Source of the DNA: Paracentrotus lividus
Taxonomy: Eukaryota > Echinodermata > Echinoidea > Camarodonta > Echinidae
Direction of reading: 5' to 3'
Assembly: GCA_940671915.1 (NCBI GenBank)
Contig: CALNVZ010003433.1
Location: 49,019,331 to 49,083,330 of the forward strand
DNA length: 64,000 nt
Part shown: one piece after another, positions 39,501 to 52,346 of the stretch
How positions within the stretch are numbered: the stretch's first letter is position 1
How the letters are laid out: each line of letters begins with the position of its first letter
Notes under the pieces: generated by a model
Told to the model about the DNA's origin: nothing
Database searches by the model: none
The model's input: only the letters and a program-made list of their open reading frames with translations
Position numbers and translations under genes: made by a program

Positions 39501-42500
39501 TTTGCATGCCTATTTCGAATAGTTGTTAATAGTACGTTTTTTCATTTTTAATTAGTAATCATCAGTACTTCTATTATCCGATTAATTTCAGATGGTATTT
39601 GAGATAACCGAGGGAGGTGGTAGTGAGGGTGATATGGCTTTAGATGATATATCATTCTCCGAGGATACATGCGGAGGTAAGTTTTATAGTCTGAATTCAT
39701 GCATGAGTGATATATTCTGGATATCGTCGGCCTCATGCCAGAAGGGCCTTACCGTTTTTATTATGTGTGCAATATGAATGGCCTTTAAAAATGTTAAGGC
39801 CCTTTTGGCATGAGGCCGACGATATATAGTATTATTGTGTTTAATAATCTATTCATTGGTTTCACACACATGTAAACTCTTTTATGTGTTGTCATGTTCC
39901 ATTCTTGACCAGTATTTTGCCGACCTTTTTTGTATATTCTGAAATGAAAGCAGTATGACCAGACCTGGTCATTTCTGAAATAAAGAGGAATGCAACAGAA
40001 CAAGGCCTCCAAAATGAAATGTCGGTGTTAGGATGAGCCGTGAATAAGATCTTGAAATGTGTTTCATATTTCTTTGAAAACTGTTTACAGGTTACTTGTT
40101 TTATCTGTTGCAAATGAATAATGATCGTAAGGCACCATTACAAAGAAAAATGAAAACTAAAATCAAATCAAATTTAAAAAAAAAAATCAAATAAGAAAGT
40201 GTGTTATCCTGCAAAATAAAAAGTTTGAAATAATCTAATGTTGAAATAAACTACTTTTTGTGCACTCTTGATCACTCTACTTCAGCTCCTCTTGATACGG
40301 TTTTTGCCTGCTTCTTAATAACATCTGTTTATGTTTATTTATCACCATCTTGTTTCATATCACTAACTGACTGTCTAGGACAATTGTCAAATGATTTGGA
40401 TATGCCTTTGCTATTTTGTGATCTTGGAGGATTTCTGTTATGTGCCAATACATGTCCTGCTTTTCGAAACGGTTTAAGCTTTCTCTTATCTACTTAACTA
40501 AATAACTTTGTTCTGTAGTTGTATACCAACCTGATAGATTTTCAATTCATCTTGCCTTCTTGTATACTGCTACCAAAAAAAAGGATACAACTATGGTGTT
40601 CTCGAGCTACGCAGATATAATGTTGGTGTAATTAACTTATTCTGCCTCACATTTTTAGATCGGCAATCCAGTAGTAGACAAATTGAACCACAACATTTCG
40701 ACTGGCTCTCCTCATTTCTGGAGATATCAATCCAAACCCTGAGCCCTCTTCGTCTGACGAGTCCTCGGACTCAGAAAATGGCAACATTGCTTCTTTTTGT
40801 TGTCATTTTCCACCATGCATCATCACATCGTTTAACGTACAACGCTGCATAATTGGATATACTTTATGCCCAATCTAAACTGGCCAGCAAAAGAAAGTAC
40901 CCACTTCTTTCAAAGGCTGCACACAAAAATTCACCCCATAGAAATAAACAATTTTGTACACAAGAGTAGGTGCAATAATCCATACTAATCACATACCCAA
41001 CAGGAAGTGATTATCTTTATTACAAAAAAATAAAATGGCATATACAGCATCTTGGTCACTGAATCAAAAGTCACAAAATGTAACAGAATGAGCCGTCCAT
41101 GTTTTACACAAAAGTCAATGTCAAAGGATGAAATAAACCAGACACAAACAACAATGTTCAATAATGTGTATGTCCTCCTCGTGCCTGGACACATTCCAGG
41201 CATCTCTGACGCATGCTTTGGACAAGTTGTCTGGCGTAGTCCTGGGGAAGTTCTGTCCATTCCTCCTGCAGAGCTTGGATCAATGTTTGCCGATTGGTAG
41301 GAGGCTGTTCCCTTGATCTCACCCGTCTGCCAAGTTCATCCCACAGATGACCCCATACAGCACGGTTCACCACCAACTTCCTTCAGGAGCAGGACATTGA
41401 CGTCATCCATGGTGTGCATGCTCTCCTGACCTCAATCCCATTGAGCATCTGTGGGATGAACTTGGCAGACGGGTGAGATCAAGGGAACAGCCTCCTACCA
41501 ATCGGCAAACATTGATCCAAGCTCTGCAGGAGAATGGACAGAACTTCCCCAGGACTACGCCAGACAACTTGTCCAAAGCATGCGTCAGAGATGCCTGGAA
41601 TGTGTCCAGGCACGAGGAGGACATACACATTATTGAACATTGTTGTTTGTGTCTGGTTTATTTCATCCTTTGACATTGACTTTTTGTAAACATGGACGGC
41701 TCATTCTGTTACATTTTGTGACTTTTGATTCAGTGACCAAGATGCTGTATATGCCATTTTATTTCTTTGTAATAAAGATAAATCACTTCCTGTTGGGTAT
41801 GTGATTAGTAATGGATTATTGCACCATACCTGTTGTACTAAAATTGTTTATTTCTATGGGGTGAATTTTTGTGTGCAGCCTTTGAAAGAAGTGGGTACTT
41901 TCTTTTGCTGGCCAGTTTAGTTTTCAGTCGAAGAACCGAAGATATCTGGCCCGCAGCAGACGAGCCAGATTGGGAAATCGATTTATCAGTAGTTCAACAT
42001 CTACCCCTGATAACACAGACGACCTCATCACACTATCGAACTCTCCGAACTCTATACAATCCAATACCCAAAATGAGCATTTACTAGTTCTAATAACTTG
42101 CATATAAAATAATGTTTTTGGGGAAATGTCTTTATTCTTTTCAGATGGCAGAAGCAAAGAAACAAAAACTGCGCATATCTGACACTTCTTTCAACACTAT
42201 TTTTTTATTTTTTTTAATATATAGAGAATCATGGTTCGATGAAGACTTTAGTACCAATAAACTGAGTCTTAATGAAGAATAATGTATTAGGAATCGACTT
42301 AGAGATCTAGATAGTTAAGTTGTAGTAGGAGCTCGGCCACATAATGCCACAGCGTTTGAGAAATGAAGAGTTTCATTCCAAAAGGGACTAAAGCCACTTT
42401 TTGATGAAAATTGAGTTATTAATATCAGGACATTTTTTAGGTATGTACCCGTCTTTGAACAAAAGGATTTTCTTTATTGAAGATTGCAACTGTAAGTAGG

Positions 42501-45500
42501 CCCTGAATGCATTTTGTAATTTCCCTTTTCCATAGACGCCTGTACAAAATCTGATGAACAAATGCCATTTCCTCTGAAGTTATAAAAGTGAATTTAGTCC
42601 CTTTTGGAATGAAACTCTTCAAATATGAAACGTGTTTCATTATTTTTTACTGATAATCTCCATCACCAATAATTTCATTGAGGGCCTTTGTTCATTTATC
42701 TTCCCTTTGTTTCAGAGTCGATCGAATCTGGTCATCGAATGCTCTAATAAATATACAAAACAGGTCGATAATACTCTGGTCATGAATAAAATAAAACAAC
42801 ATATAAAAGACTTGTGAAATTAAAAAAAAAAATGTACGAATTTCAGATAATTATAAAGGTAGGTATGACAATTGGTTAACATGTTTTTTTATTTTTTGTT
42901 TTAATTTGTACACACTTCTTAATCATATTTATGATTTCATATTTTCCCCTATAAAACAACGACTTAATATCCTTTTGTTTCCTAGTTTACCCACCGATCG
43001 CTGATCCAAACACAAAAACAACTACAGCACCTACGACAACACAGCAATCAACAACACGTAAGTAATAATTTGTTTCTGCCACTTTTAAGGGTGTGGCCGA
43101 TAGTGAACACCGCCTGCGTCCAACTATAACTCAAAGATAAACCTATACTAGTAGTTTGCAACAATGTCTTAGAAATAAATACTAACATAAAGGAATTACA
43201 TATGTTTGTTGTTGGGTTTCTAGGGAGAAATGGGACACCTTGACCTAAGTTTCCCCGATTACCGATTGTTATATTATGGAAGAATATGCTCATGACTCAG
43301 TGATAGCCATTTACATATTCCATGAAAATATCTTTCAGTTGAAAAGCCACCATGAAGTTATATTGGTCATGTCGTTTTTACACATTATTCTGACTTATTC
43401 AGACAAAATTGATTGCAACAAAACAAAATCATAAATACCAGGAATTCTCTTTAGGTGAAAAGAAGAACCTTTTTGATTGTCATTATGTTTTGTTTTGTGT
43501 TTGCTTTCGTTCAGCTGGGATACAGTATAGCTGTACATTTGATTTGGATTGGTGTGACTTCACTCAGGCTACTAATGATGACTTCCAGTGGTCCCGTAAA
43601 AACGAAGGAACACCAACGATTAATACCGGACCAGAACAGGATCATACACAAGGAGACTGTAACTAATTAGATAATAATTTTTAAAATGTATTTTATTTAT
43701 TCGTCGAATAGATCTCCCAAAAGCGAAATACAATTAATAGAGGCTCGGAACCATGGGTTCTTGATATACTTGGCTCCTAGGACCCAAGATTTTGATAAAA
43801 AGTTCCTCAAAGTCATGCATTTTGGGCAGTTGCCTCCCTCGGTAAAAAGATGGATGAATAACCCCATTGAATGACTTACCCCTACCCTTATAGATATTTC
43901 ATTATGTGGAAGTATTTTAAAATCTATGAAAGAATTTTAGTCCTTGACTCAGAATCTTTCAAAAGATTAAAAGAATATGTTGACAATGCAACCGCCCATA
44001 TTTATGTCGCCTGTCTTGCTTGGTACCTTACGCACGGTATGGAACTGGCATCATCTTTTTGCAGAGAGTTTATACGATACCTGTGAAACAGTTTTTGAGA
44101 GAAGACAGTGGCACTAATAATTTACATAGGCCAAGATTATACACTTAAAAAAAAAAAATATCGCACAATATGATCTTTACTGAGTTATCCTTAAACAATT
44201 GCAAAGTTTCGATGAATAAAGAAAAACAAAACAAAACAAAATAATACGTACAAAAGAAAATCGTTATACAGTGCGTATAAAAAATGTTTTTAACCCATTT
44301 TAGAGGGTCTTGTCTTATTTTTTCACAACTAATGGACTCGTACCTCTCATAAAACAAAAAAACAAAGAAAAACATTAAGGTCGGAACAAAAGAAGAGACC
44401 CCTTCATCATGTTCATAAGAAATTCATTAAAAAAAAAAATAAATACAGAAGAAATTAATTTTGGTACAGGGATTTTTTTTCAAGTAAAATTTTTTGGAAT
44501 GATTTTTTTTTTAAATACACAAAAAATAGCATTATATAAGCTTCACTTCGTGATTTAGCTAAACAATATTATTGCATGCATACTGTTACAACATAATTAA
44601 TCACTATCGGCGGCAAAGATCTGAAGTGGCTGGGCAACACCCCCCCCCCCCTCCCTCCCTCATGAACTCAAGAAAGCCCAATCGGATGAGCAGAAAGGTG
44701 TATAGGCCTTCCATTGATATTTTCCGAATAGACAATTATATATAATTATAGCATTTCCCCGAATACTGTCCCAGTTCACTCACATATGGTCGCCCACCTC
44801 CCCATCCTTCTGTCTGGTCAGGATTATTTGCATTATAAAAACTAAAATTATGTGAACAGTGTTTGTGTAGGGCCAAACATTGATATTATTTACCTAATCC
44901 AAATAAAGTAGCCTATCACCCCGTTTCAATATATATTCCTATGGTTTGAAATTAATATACTGTTATTTTTGTGTTTTTGAAGCGAGTGGCTACTACGTCT
45001 TCACAGAAAGCTCTCAGAGGCATTATCAGTCAGCGGCCTTCAAGACCCCGCCCATTCCATCCAATTGGGGCGGGGCTTGCATTGATTACTGGTATCACAT
45101 GTATGGTGAGCATATGGGAACGCTGAATGTTTACGCCGAACTGAACTCATCACATAGCGATTTGATGTGGACAAGATCGGGGTCTCTGGATAGGAGATGG
45201 TATCAGGCTGTAGTGCAATACTCAACATCTACAGAATTCAAGGTAATATATATACCCTCATTACTTTAATCCACTGCCCTATGTAATCGAAGAATATCTA
45301 CCAAACAATATAATAAAGGCGTAAAGCTTTTCAAATAGGACGTCAACCTATAATTGTCAACAGTCACGACACAGCTAGTAAGATGGCCCTATATTATAGC
45401 CTACATGACACTGGTCCTGATGTCTGTGATGACTGTAAGAGGACAAAGGAGGATAGTGATTAATGTATGACTTATTTAGAAAATACTAAGTATTATGAGT

Positions 45501-48500
45501 TAATATTTGTTTTAATTGATCATGAATTACGCGATTTACATTCTTTATATGTTCCAGACTACAATTCCTTTTTAATTTATTTATCTCATGCGTTTAGCTT
45601 TGCTTATTTTGTCTTATACCCCATTCACAGTGGTTTTCAAATTTATCCCGGTGCTGTCGTGGGACGGCAACATCGCTATAAACCCGCTATAAATGCATTC
45701 ATAGTGGAAAAGTTCTCCCAGGACAGTCCCAAGAATAATTTCATGTACCCATTTACACTGCAGCGTGTGATTTTTATGACCTCCGTAACAATGCTTGCAT
45801 TTCTTTTATGTCTTTGATTTTCTACTTCTGCCATCTTTCATTATTTCCTATGTATTTCTTTGTTTTTCTCCTGCTTTCCTTTTCTTTTATATCATTTCTT
45901 TTGTATTTCTTTGTTTTTCTCCTATCTTTTATTTCACCATTTCTTATGTATTTCTTTGTTTTCTCCTTCTTCCATCTTTTATTTCATCATTTCCTATGTA
46001 TTTCTTTGTTTTCCATGTTTTCTTTTTCTTTTCTATCTTTTATTCTATTGTTGTTGTTTTTTATCGCGGTGTTGTAGCGGTGTGCCTAATTCACACTGAA
46101 GGCACTCCGCAACAGCAGCAGGACTGTCCCAGTGCTGTTACTAAGGTTTAGAGCTTGAAAGTTTGTCAAGTCACAGAGACACTTACGTTGAGTTACGTCC
46201 GGTTGCGTCCAAAAATTATTCTTTTCTGCCGATCCCCATGGACGCCTTCCCGTCATATTCATCAGTGGAAATAGTAATCATTTCATTCATCCAATAAAAC
46301 AAAGAAATACATAAGAAATGATAGAATAGAAGATGAAATAAAATTAAAACAACAAAAACGTAACTATATGTAAGTGTCTGTGTGACTGCACCATAAAGGC
46401 AACACCGCTACAATCGCGGGACAGTCCCGCGACTGTAGCAGTGTTTGAGGCCACTGCGAATGGGGTAATAGTCTAACAACATGCCCATTATGATTATAGT
46501 AGATTGCATAGTTTGTCTCTGCCCTTATCTCATTATATGTTTTGATTGTCTATAGTTTGTCTTTGAGGGTGTGATGGGAGTTGACCTTTACAGTGACATG
46601 GCTCTTGATGATATCTACATTACACAGGGACCATGTCCAGGTATGTTCATGTGATGGAATGTACAAGTATAAAGCAACGTTCTAACTTTGTTGAGATGTG
46701 TCAGCAAGTTTGGCCTCAAAATTGTTTGAACATGTTTTTAAAAATGGTGGCTTGTTGATTAACTCACGATAAAAGGGAGAGGGAATTTGTTTTTATAGTC
46801 ACAAAAAAAAAAACAAGAATCTATCAGCTTTATGTTTTTCGCATGCTCTCCCCTGCCCTCCACTTTTGAAAATCAGGCCCTACTCTGTAGCAGAATGCTG
46901 ACTCTAGTCGGACAAGGGCTGTGATGTGCTCTAGGACCTAGATACTGCGTGAAAAGTGTCGGCTTACTCCCTAACGGAATGGGTTTTTCTGTGTTTGCAT
47001 CAGGTTGTTTCAATAAAAAATACTCCTAAAATAATTTTTTGTACAGAATCGGACAGCACACATCCCAAGAGTAATGCACAACAGGTATTGGTATGTTGAT
47101 AACATAAAATTGATATTATCATGACGATAGTACGCATAAAACGGGGGGTTTGGAGCGGTTTAGTGAGTAAGCTCACGGGCGGTCTCGGGCGGTTTAGGTG
47201 CTAAAGGGTGAAAGAGAGGTATCAAAAATTAATATGTTGACCAATGGTTTAGTGTCAAGTAGTAGCCTCTTTCTGCAAGAGTGACTTTTACCATTATGAA
47301 TCAAAGTTCTCTTTTGATGATTTGTGTTTCGGCAGCACTCCATGCATGTAACTTCGAAGAAGCTGATATCTGTGGATACACTCAGGATTTAACCGATGAT
47401 TTTGATTGGTCATGGGGTTCTGGAGCCACACCCACCCCGTATACAGGGCCATCAATTGATGTAACCATGGAAACAGAAGAAGGTATTTATTTATATTTAA
47501 ACCCCCGTCACATCATGCTCTGCGTCTGGTGTGTCTAGAAAAGTCAGTCTTTAATTTGGACTCCCATGACTCTTTGATTTTCATCACTTTACAGCCCTTT
47601 TTCATCTTAAACCCTTATTATTTCTGTTATTTTGCTGGACTCAATGCACTACGCAGAACATTATGTGACTGGGGCTGTACCTTCATGTGCTATTTAGCAT
47701 TCGGTGTATTATTTCAAACAATAGTTGCAATCCATCACAGCCACACACTAAATGTTTGGGATAATACTAAGCCATCATGTGGGAACTGGGCAATCTGGGC
47801 AATATTTCTGTTTGTTTTCTACATTGTGATAATTCAAGCAACATTCAAAAGACACGCACGCCATCGAGCAGTGCATAAATGTTTTTTTTTTTTTTTTTGC
47901 CTTTTTGAAAACAAAATCCAAACCACAGAAGTACCATGTGCCCACATATGGCAAATTATGAGTCCACACGTACAATTTGACAGCTACATATCCCGGAGGT
48001 GAAAATCTATGCTTGATTAGGCGTGTGCTGTTTGTTTTAATATCTATCAAACATGATGTTATTTTATAAGGAACTTGTTTTCTTGTCAATTGCAGGCCCC
48101 CCCCCAAAAAAAAAAGTTTTGAAATACTTGTATATTTCATTGATTCTTAATGCCACATCTATATTATACTTTTTCGAATGAACTATTTTCATTATAATTG
48201 TTATTGCAAAATAAATAGAATATTTTATAACATCGATGAAGAACTGGAAAAGAAACAAATCTTTCATCACAAGATATTTCAGACTTGTGATGATAACCAT
48301 TAATGTAAGAATTTTCAAAGGTTCAACACAAGCTCTGAGAATGTTTTTTAATACCTTCAAGTTTCTTTTCTTCTTTTTTTTTTGTTCAAGGTCATTACAT
48401 GTATATTGAAGCCAGCAACCAAACAGCAGGTGAAAAAGCTAGACTGATATCGCCAAGGTTTATTCCAGATGAAAATACCACCGATGTCTGCTGGACTTTC

Positions 48501-51500
48501 TTCTATCATATGTATGGTGATGAGATGGGGACCCTTAATATCAAAGTAAGTATAACTCAGTGTTAGATTATGGTTTCCCCTTTGATGAACCTGATCATTG
48601 ACCTCTATCCACTTACATAACGTAATCTTAACAAAAGCCCTTCTTGGCCGAATTGAATTATTTGGAAGAGTTGTAATTGATCATCACAATGAAGTTTTAA
48701 AATCACCAAGATTTTAGCTATACCTCTCAAAATATGTAAAAAGTTTCATTTCATCATTTGCGAAACTGTTACGTTTCAATGTTTATGGCTATCATAGCTT
48801 TATCTTTCTAGTGTCAATTACATGAAATGATATGATATAGATGTCCAATTCATGATATATGTATTTTTAAGCCTAATATGAATAAGAATCAAGGCGAGTC
48901 ATGTATTTTGGGAACTGAAAAACTGATATGAATGTATCATATTATTTTACCCCAGGTTGAGGGCAGTTCAGATGTAAGTTGGACTTACGCCCCTGACCGT
49001 GTCATTCAAGATCGTTGGTATTATGGGGAATTTGAAGTAACCAGTCTGTCCAGCTATACTGTTATAATTGAGGGTGTGGTAGGGAGTGGAGAACGAGGAG
49101 ATATAGCTATTGATGAAGTAGACTATAAACTAGGACCTTGCGCATATGGTAAGTCAAATGTAATCAAACCATTTCTTAGAATATGAATCGTAATTTGATT
49201 GTCTTATCTTACTGTTAAACTAAAATCAGGGTTGCCAGTGCCTGTGAAGGTGGTGGAAGGAGAATATATAAAGCTTGAAAAAGGATATAATGAATTTTCC
49301 AGACTATATATATAATAATAATAATACATATGATTTGCAACAATAAAAATCCACATTATTGAATGTTTGAGTTGCATGTATCTGCAATTAAGAAGTAATC
49401 AAAGTGCTTTACTTATTACATTATTGTTTCATAGTGAAGCCATAAAATATCAACACATTGATGAGGTGAAGTATGTAGATAAAATGCCTTGCCAATTAAA
49501 AAGGACATAACAGCTATCAAAATATCAACAATTTCAAAGATGTTAGGTCTCTCAGATGGTCAGAACCACATTAAAGGGATTAAGTAACTTTCAAAAACAA
49601 GAGCAATTAGATCAAGATTAATGAAATTATATTGTTCCTACAGTAAATACAAACTACTGAAAGTTTCAGATCAAATGGAAGTCATTTACTACCTTAAAAC
49701 TGTGTAACAAACAATGCCAAGCATACAACCGAACACCAGTACCCTCTGCTGCCAGGTCACTAGGCCGCTAGGGACGGGGCTATACAACAGGAAATGGGTG
49801 TATGTTGTGCCATGAGGAAAAAGCACATGGTTTTATAAACCATCCAGTGTCGGTTTATAAAATTTGAGTATGAAATCATTGATATCTCGAAGGTAAAGCA
49901 AGCAATTAGCTTGCAATTTTGAAGAGATACCAGACTGACCTAAGTGTTTATAATTATGTTGGCAAAATAAGCTAAATCAAATAAAATGTGATTTGAATAT
50001 CATTCAATGTTACTACATCCCTTTAACCAAAAGCTACGGTCTAATATAAGTTGATGGTGATAATCTGCCGATTAAACCATCATGCTTTCCAGAATAACCT
50101 CAAAAGAGTGTGTTTCAATGATAAATATAGAGACCTACTGCATAAATCCTTTGACCTTTATTACAGGTGCATGTACCTATGAGGATGGGTACTGTGCGTG
50201 GGTTAATGAAGAGGGTGATGATGCTGATTGGATTGTGATGCAAGGTCCTGCTGATTTGAATGGAAGGACTGGACCAAATGTAGACCAAACACTTGGAACA
50301 GATAAAGGTAATAAGCCAATTCATGAAGTTTATATGTAAAAGTATGAACTTTTTTGTCTTACTGAAAACAAGATTACAAATGTGCCATAATTATTTGAGC
50401 ATGTGGCTTATGGCTGCGTATTGAAAGCCCCCCCCCTGTTTGGGCCGGTCAAATGTAAAAAATCGGCCCCACTAATGTAAAAATGCCCTCAAATGCCCTC
50501 AAATGTCTCAACACGAATCACCACAAATGTAAAAATTGCCCTCAAATGTCACAACACGTCAACCACGAATGTAAAAATGCCCTCAAAATGTAACAACACA
50601 TCAACCACAAATGTAAAAAATGCCCTCAAATGTCACAACATGTCAACCAATCAAATGTGAAAATGACCACTAATGCCTCATACATGTGACCACAAATGTA
50701 AAATGTTTTCATTTTAACCACTAATGTCTTAACATGTCACCCACAAATGTATAAACTCATCATCGTCATTATAACATGAGGAATGTGCTGCTAAATGGAA
50801 CAAAAATGTTTCAATTACGATTATAAGCATAATACATAGTTAAGAAAGATTTTTAAAATCTTCTATATATGTATTATGTTCATTCATTCATTATGTTTTC
50901 ATTCATTCATTATGTTTTATAAACAAGAGATTAGATCAAAAGATTTTAAAAATTATTGCACCATTTTTGGGCATTATTTTTTTCCTTTTGGGTGCAAAAT
51001 TGTAACTTTCGTTAGTCTCAAGCAAATACTGCGTTATTATGGAGTCCTTTGTTTGATGCCGTATAGCTCTTAACCAACCCTGTGTGGCATAAGCGTCCAT
51101 TTATGCGAAACGACTCCCCATAGGCTCTGAGAAAGTGTGTAGAATCGAGCGGGGACATGCACCTGCCCCCCCCCTTCATAGGGATTCTCTGCACGAATTT
51201 TCAGACTCCTACTCACATAGTCATGACAGTTATGTGCATAGATGGGCATAGTTTTTCAAGAAAAAAATTGCTTTGTTTTAACGCCATAATTTTGGCTCAG
51301 CTTGAATTTGGTGAAAGATTGGGAATGGCATTTTCCATAAAATTTTCCGTAAAACATGTCCAGATTGATGAATAGAGGCTGCTCATATAATAAATAAACA
51401 CACTAGAGCTTTTTATAATTGTAATGCGTACAATTATCGGTGGTATGTAACTGATATGTTTGTAATTGCAAAACAGTATGCAGCAATTGCTACAGGAGAG

Positions 51501-52309
51501 AGAGAGAACAAACTGAAACGAAAAGAGAGTGTAAAATAAACTTTTTGGAAAAAGAAGAGAAATGAATTGTGTAATGTGGATGCAATTGACATTTAATTAC
51601 CTTGTATCATTTCGACTGTTTGGGAACTGACTCAGCCTAACATGAAAAGCATTTGGAGAAAATCAACCCAATATTTATCCTGATAATAACTAAATTTGGA
51701 TTGAAAAAAAAGAAGAATTTTGGGTTTGCATGAGAATATGCATATGTTTTATTCCTTAGACCCCACATTTTATAAGTGGATTATATTAACTATGTCATAT
51801 ACTTTCAGAGCATGTAAAGGGTTTCGACCTTTCGGACGAGATTTGGAGGATTCTAAAGACGTATGTTTTGTTATGTTTTTACGTTATTTGCCCCATGGAC
51901 GCACGCGCGGAAATTGAAATTTGACGACCGCGTGCGTCTGTATGTTCGGCTGGAAACGATTTAAAATAAATAGAAACTCCTAAGAGAATTGTCTAAATTG
52001 CCAATCAACAAAAAAAAACAAAAACAGAATTTTAGGCGATTTACAAAGTGCGCACAAAACGCGCGCACGGGCGCTTACGCGCGGAAATTTTTAAAATTCT
52101 TGAAATGGCCTGAAACATACTTTGTATGAATATGGGGTGATTTTGAGCATTTTTAGATTTTGACACACCGGTTTGTGAAAATTTTCAACCTGTTACCAGC
52201 ATTTATCAAATAGGCTGTCGAATTATTTTTTGTTATGAAAATGACGCTCTTCAATTTGAGACCAGCCACGATTCATTTGGACAAAATTTTTGACGCCAAC
52301 GCTTCTGGA

Positions 52310-52346
<37 letters not shown>

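Larger units (their letters stand above)
40875..41920. mobile_element. Palindromic Tc1-type element (head-to-head halves)
   Basis: Two arms of about 500 bp (40875-41376 and 41378-41920) are near-identical reverse complements. Each ends in CTAAACTGGCCAGCAAAAG, and each includes the C-terminal part of a Tc1-like transposase. The first two thirds of a transposase are absent. Confidence 0.85.
45619..46465. mobile_element. TIR element CCCCATTCACAGTGG, flanked by TA
   Basis: Left end CCCCATTCACAGTGG and right end CCACTGCGAATGGGG, with TA outside both. Internal GC-rich blocks (cgtgggacgg near 45,660 and cgcgggacagtcccgcg near 46,416) recall each other. Carries a minisatellite and a nested family M MITE. 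Confidence 0.68.

Noticed and set aside
40985..41673. Functional Tc1 transposase
   Set aside because: Only the C-terminal third is present in each arm; the first two catalytic Asp regions are missing and one arm is frameshifted.
45795..46151. 118-codon Phe-rich frame
   Set aside because: Translation of the T-rich minisatellite in the intron.
47529..48002. 157-codon plus-strand frame in the MAM8 intron
   Set aside because: Lies between two phase-matched MAM8 exons, includes a poly-Phe run from a T tract and has no recognisable motif; read as chance.
50437..50760. CRISPR-like array
   Set aside because: The repeats are contiguous without unique spacers and are mirrored at 54.3-54.5 kb, so they are foldback termini; the genome is eukaryotic.
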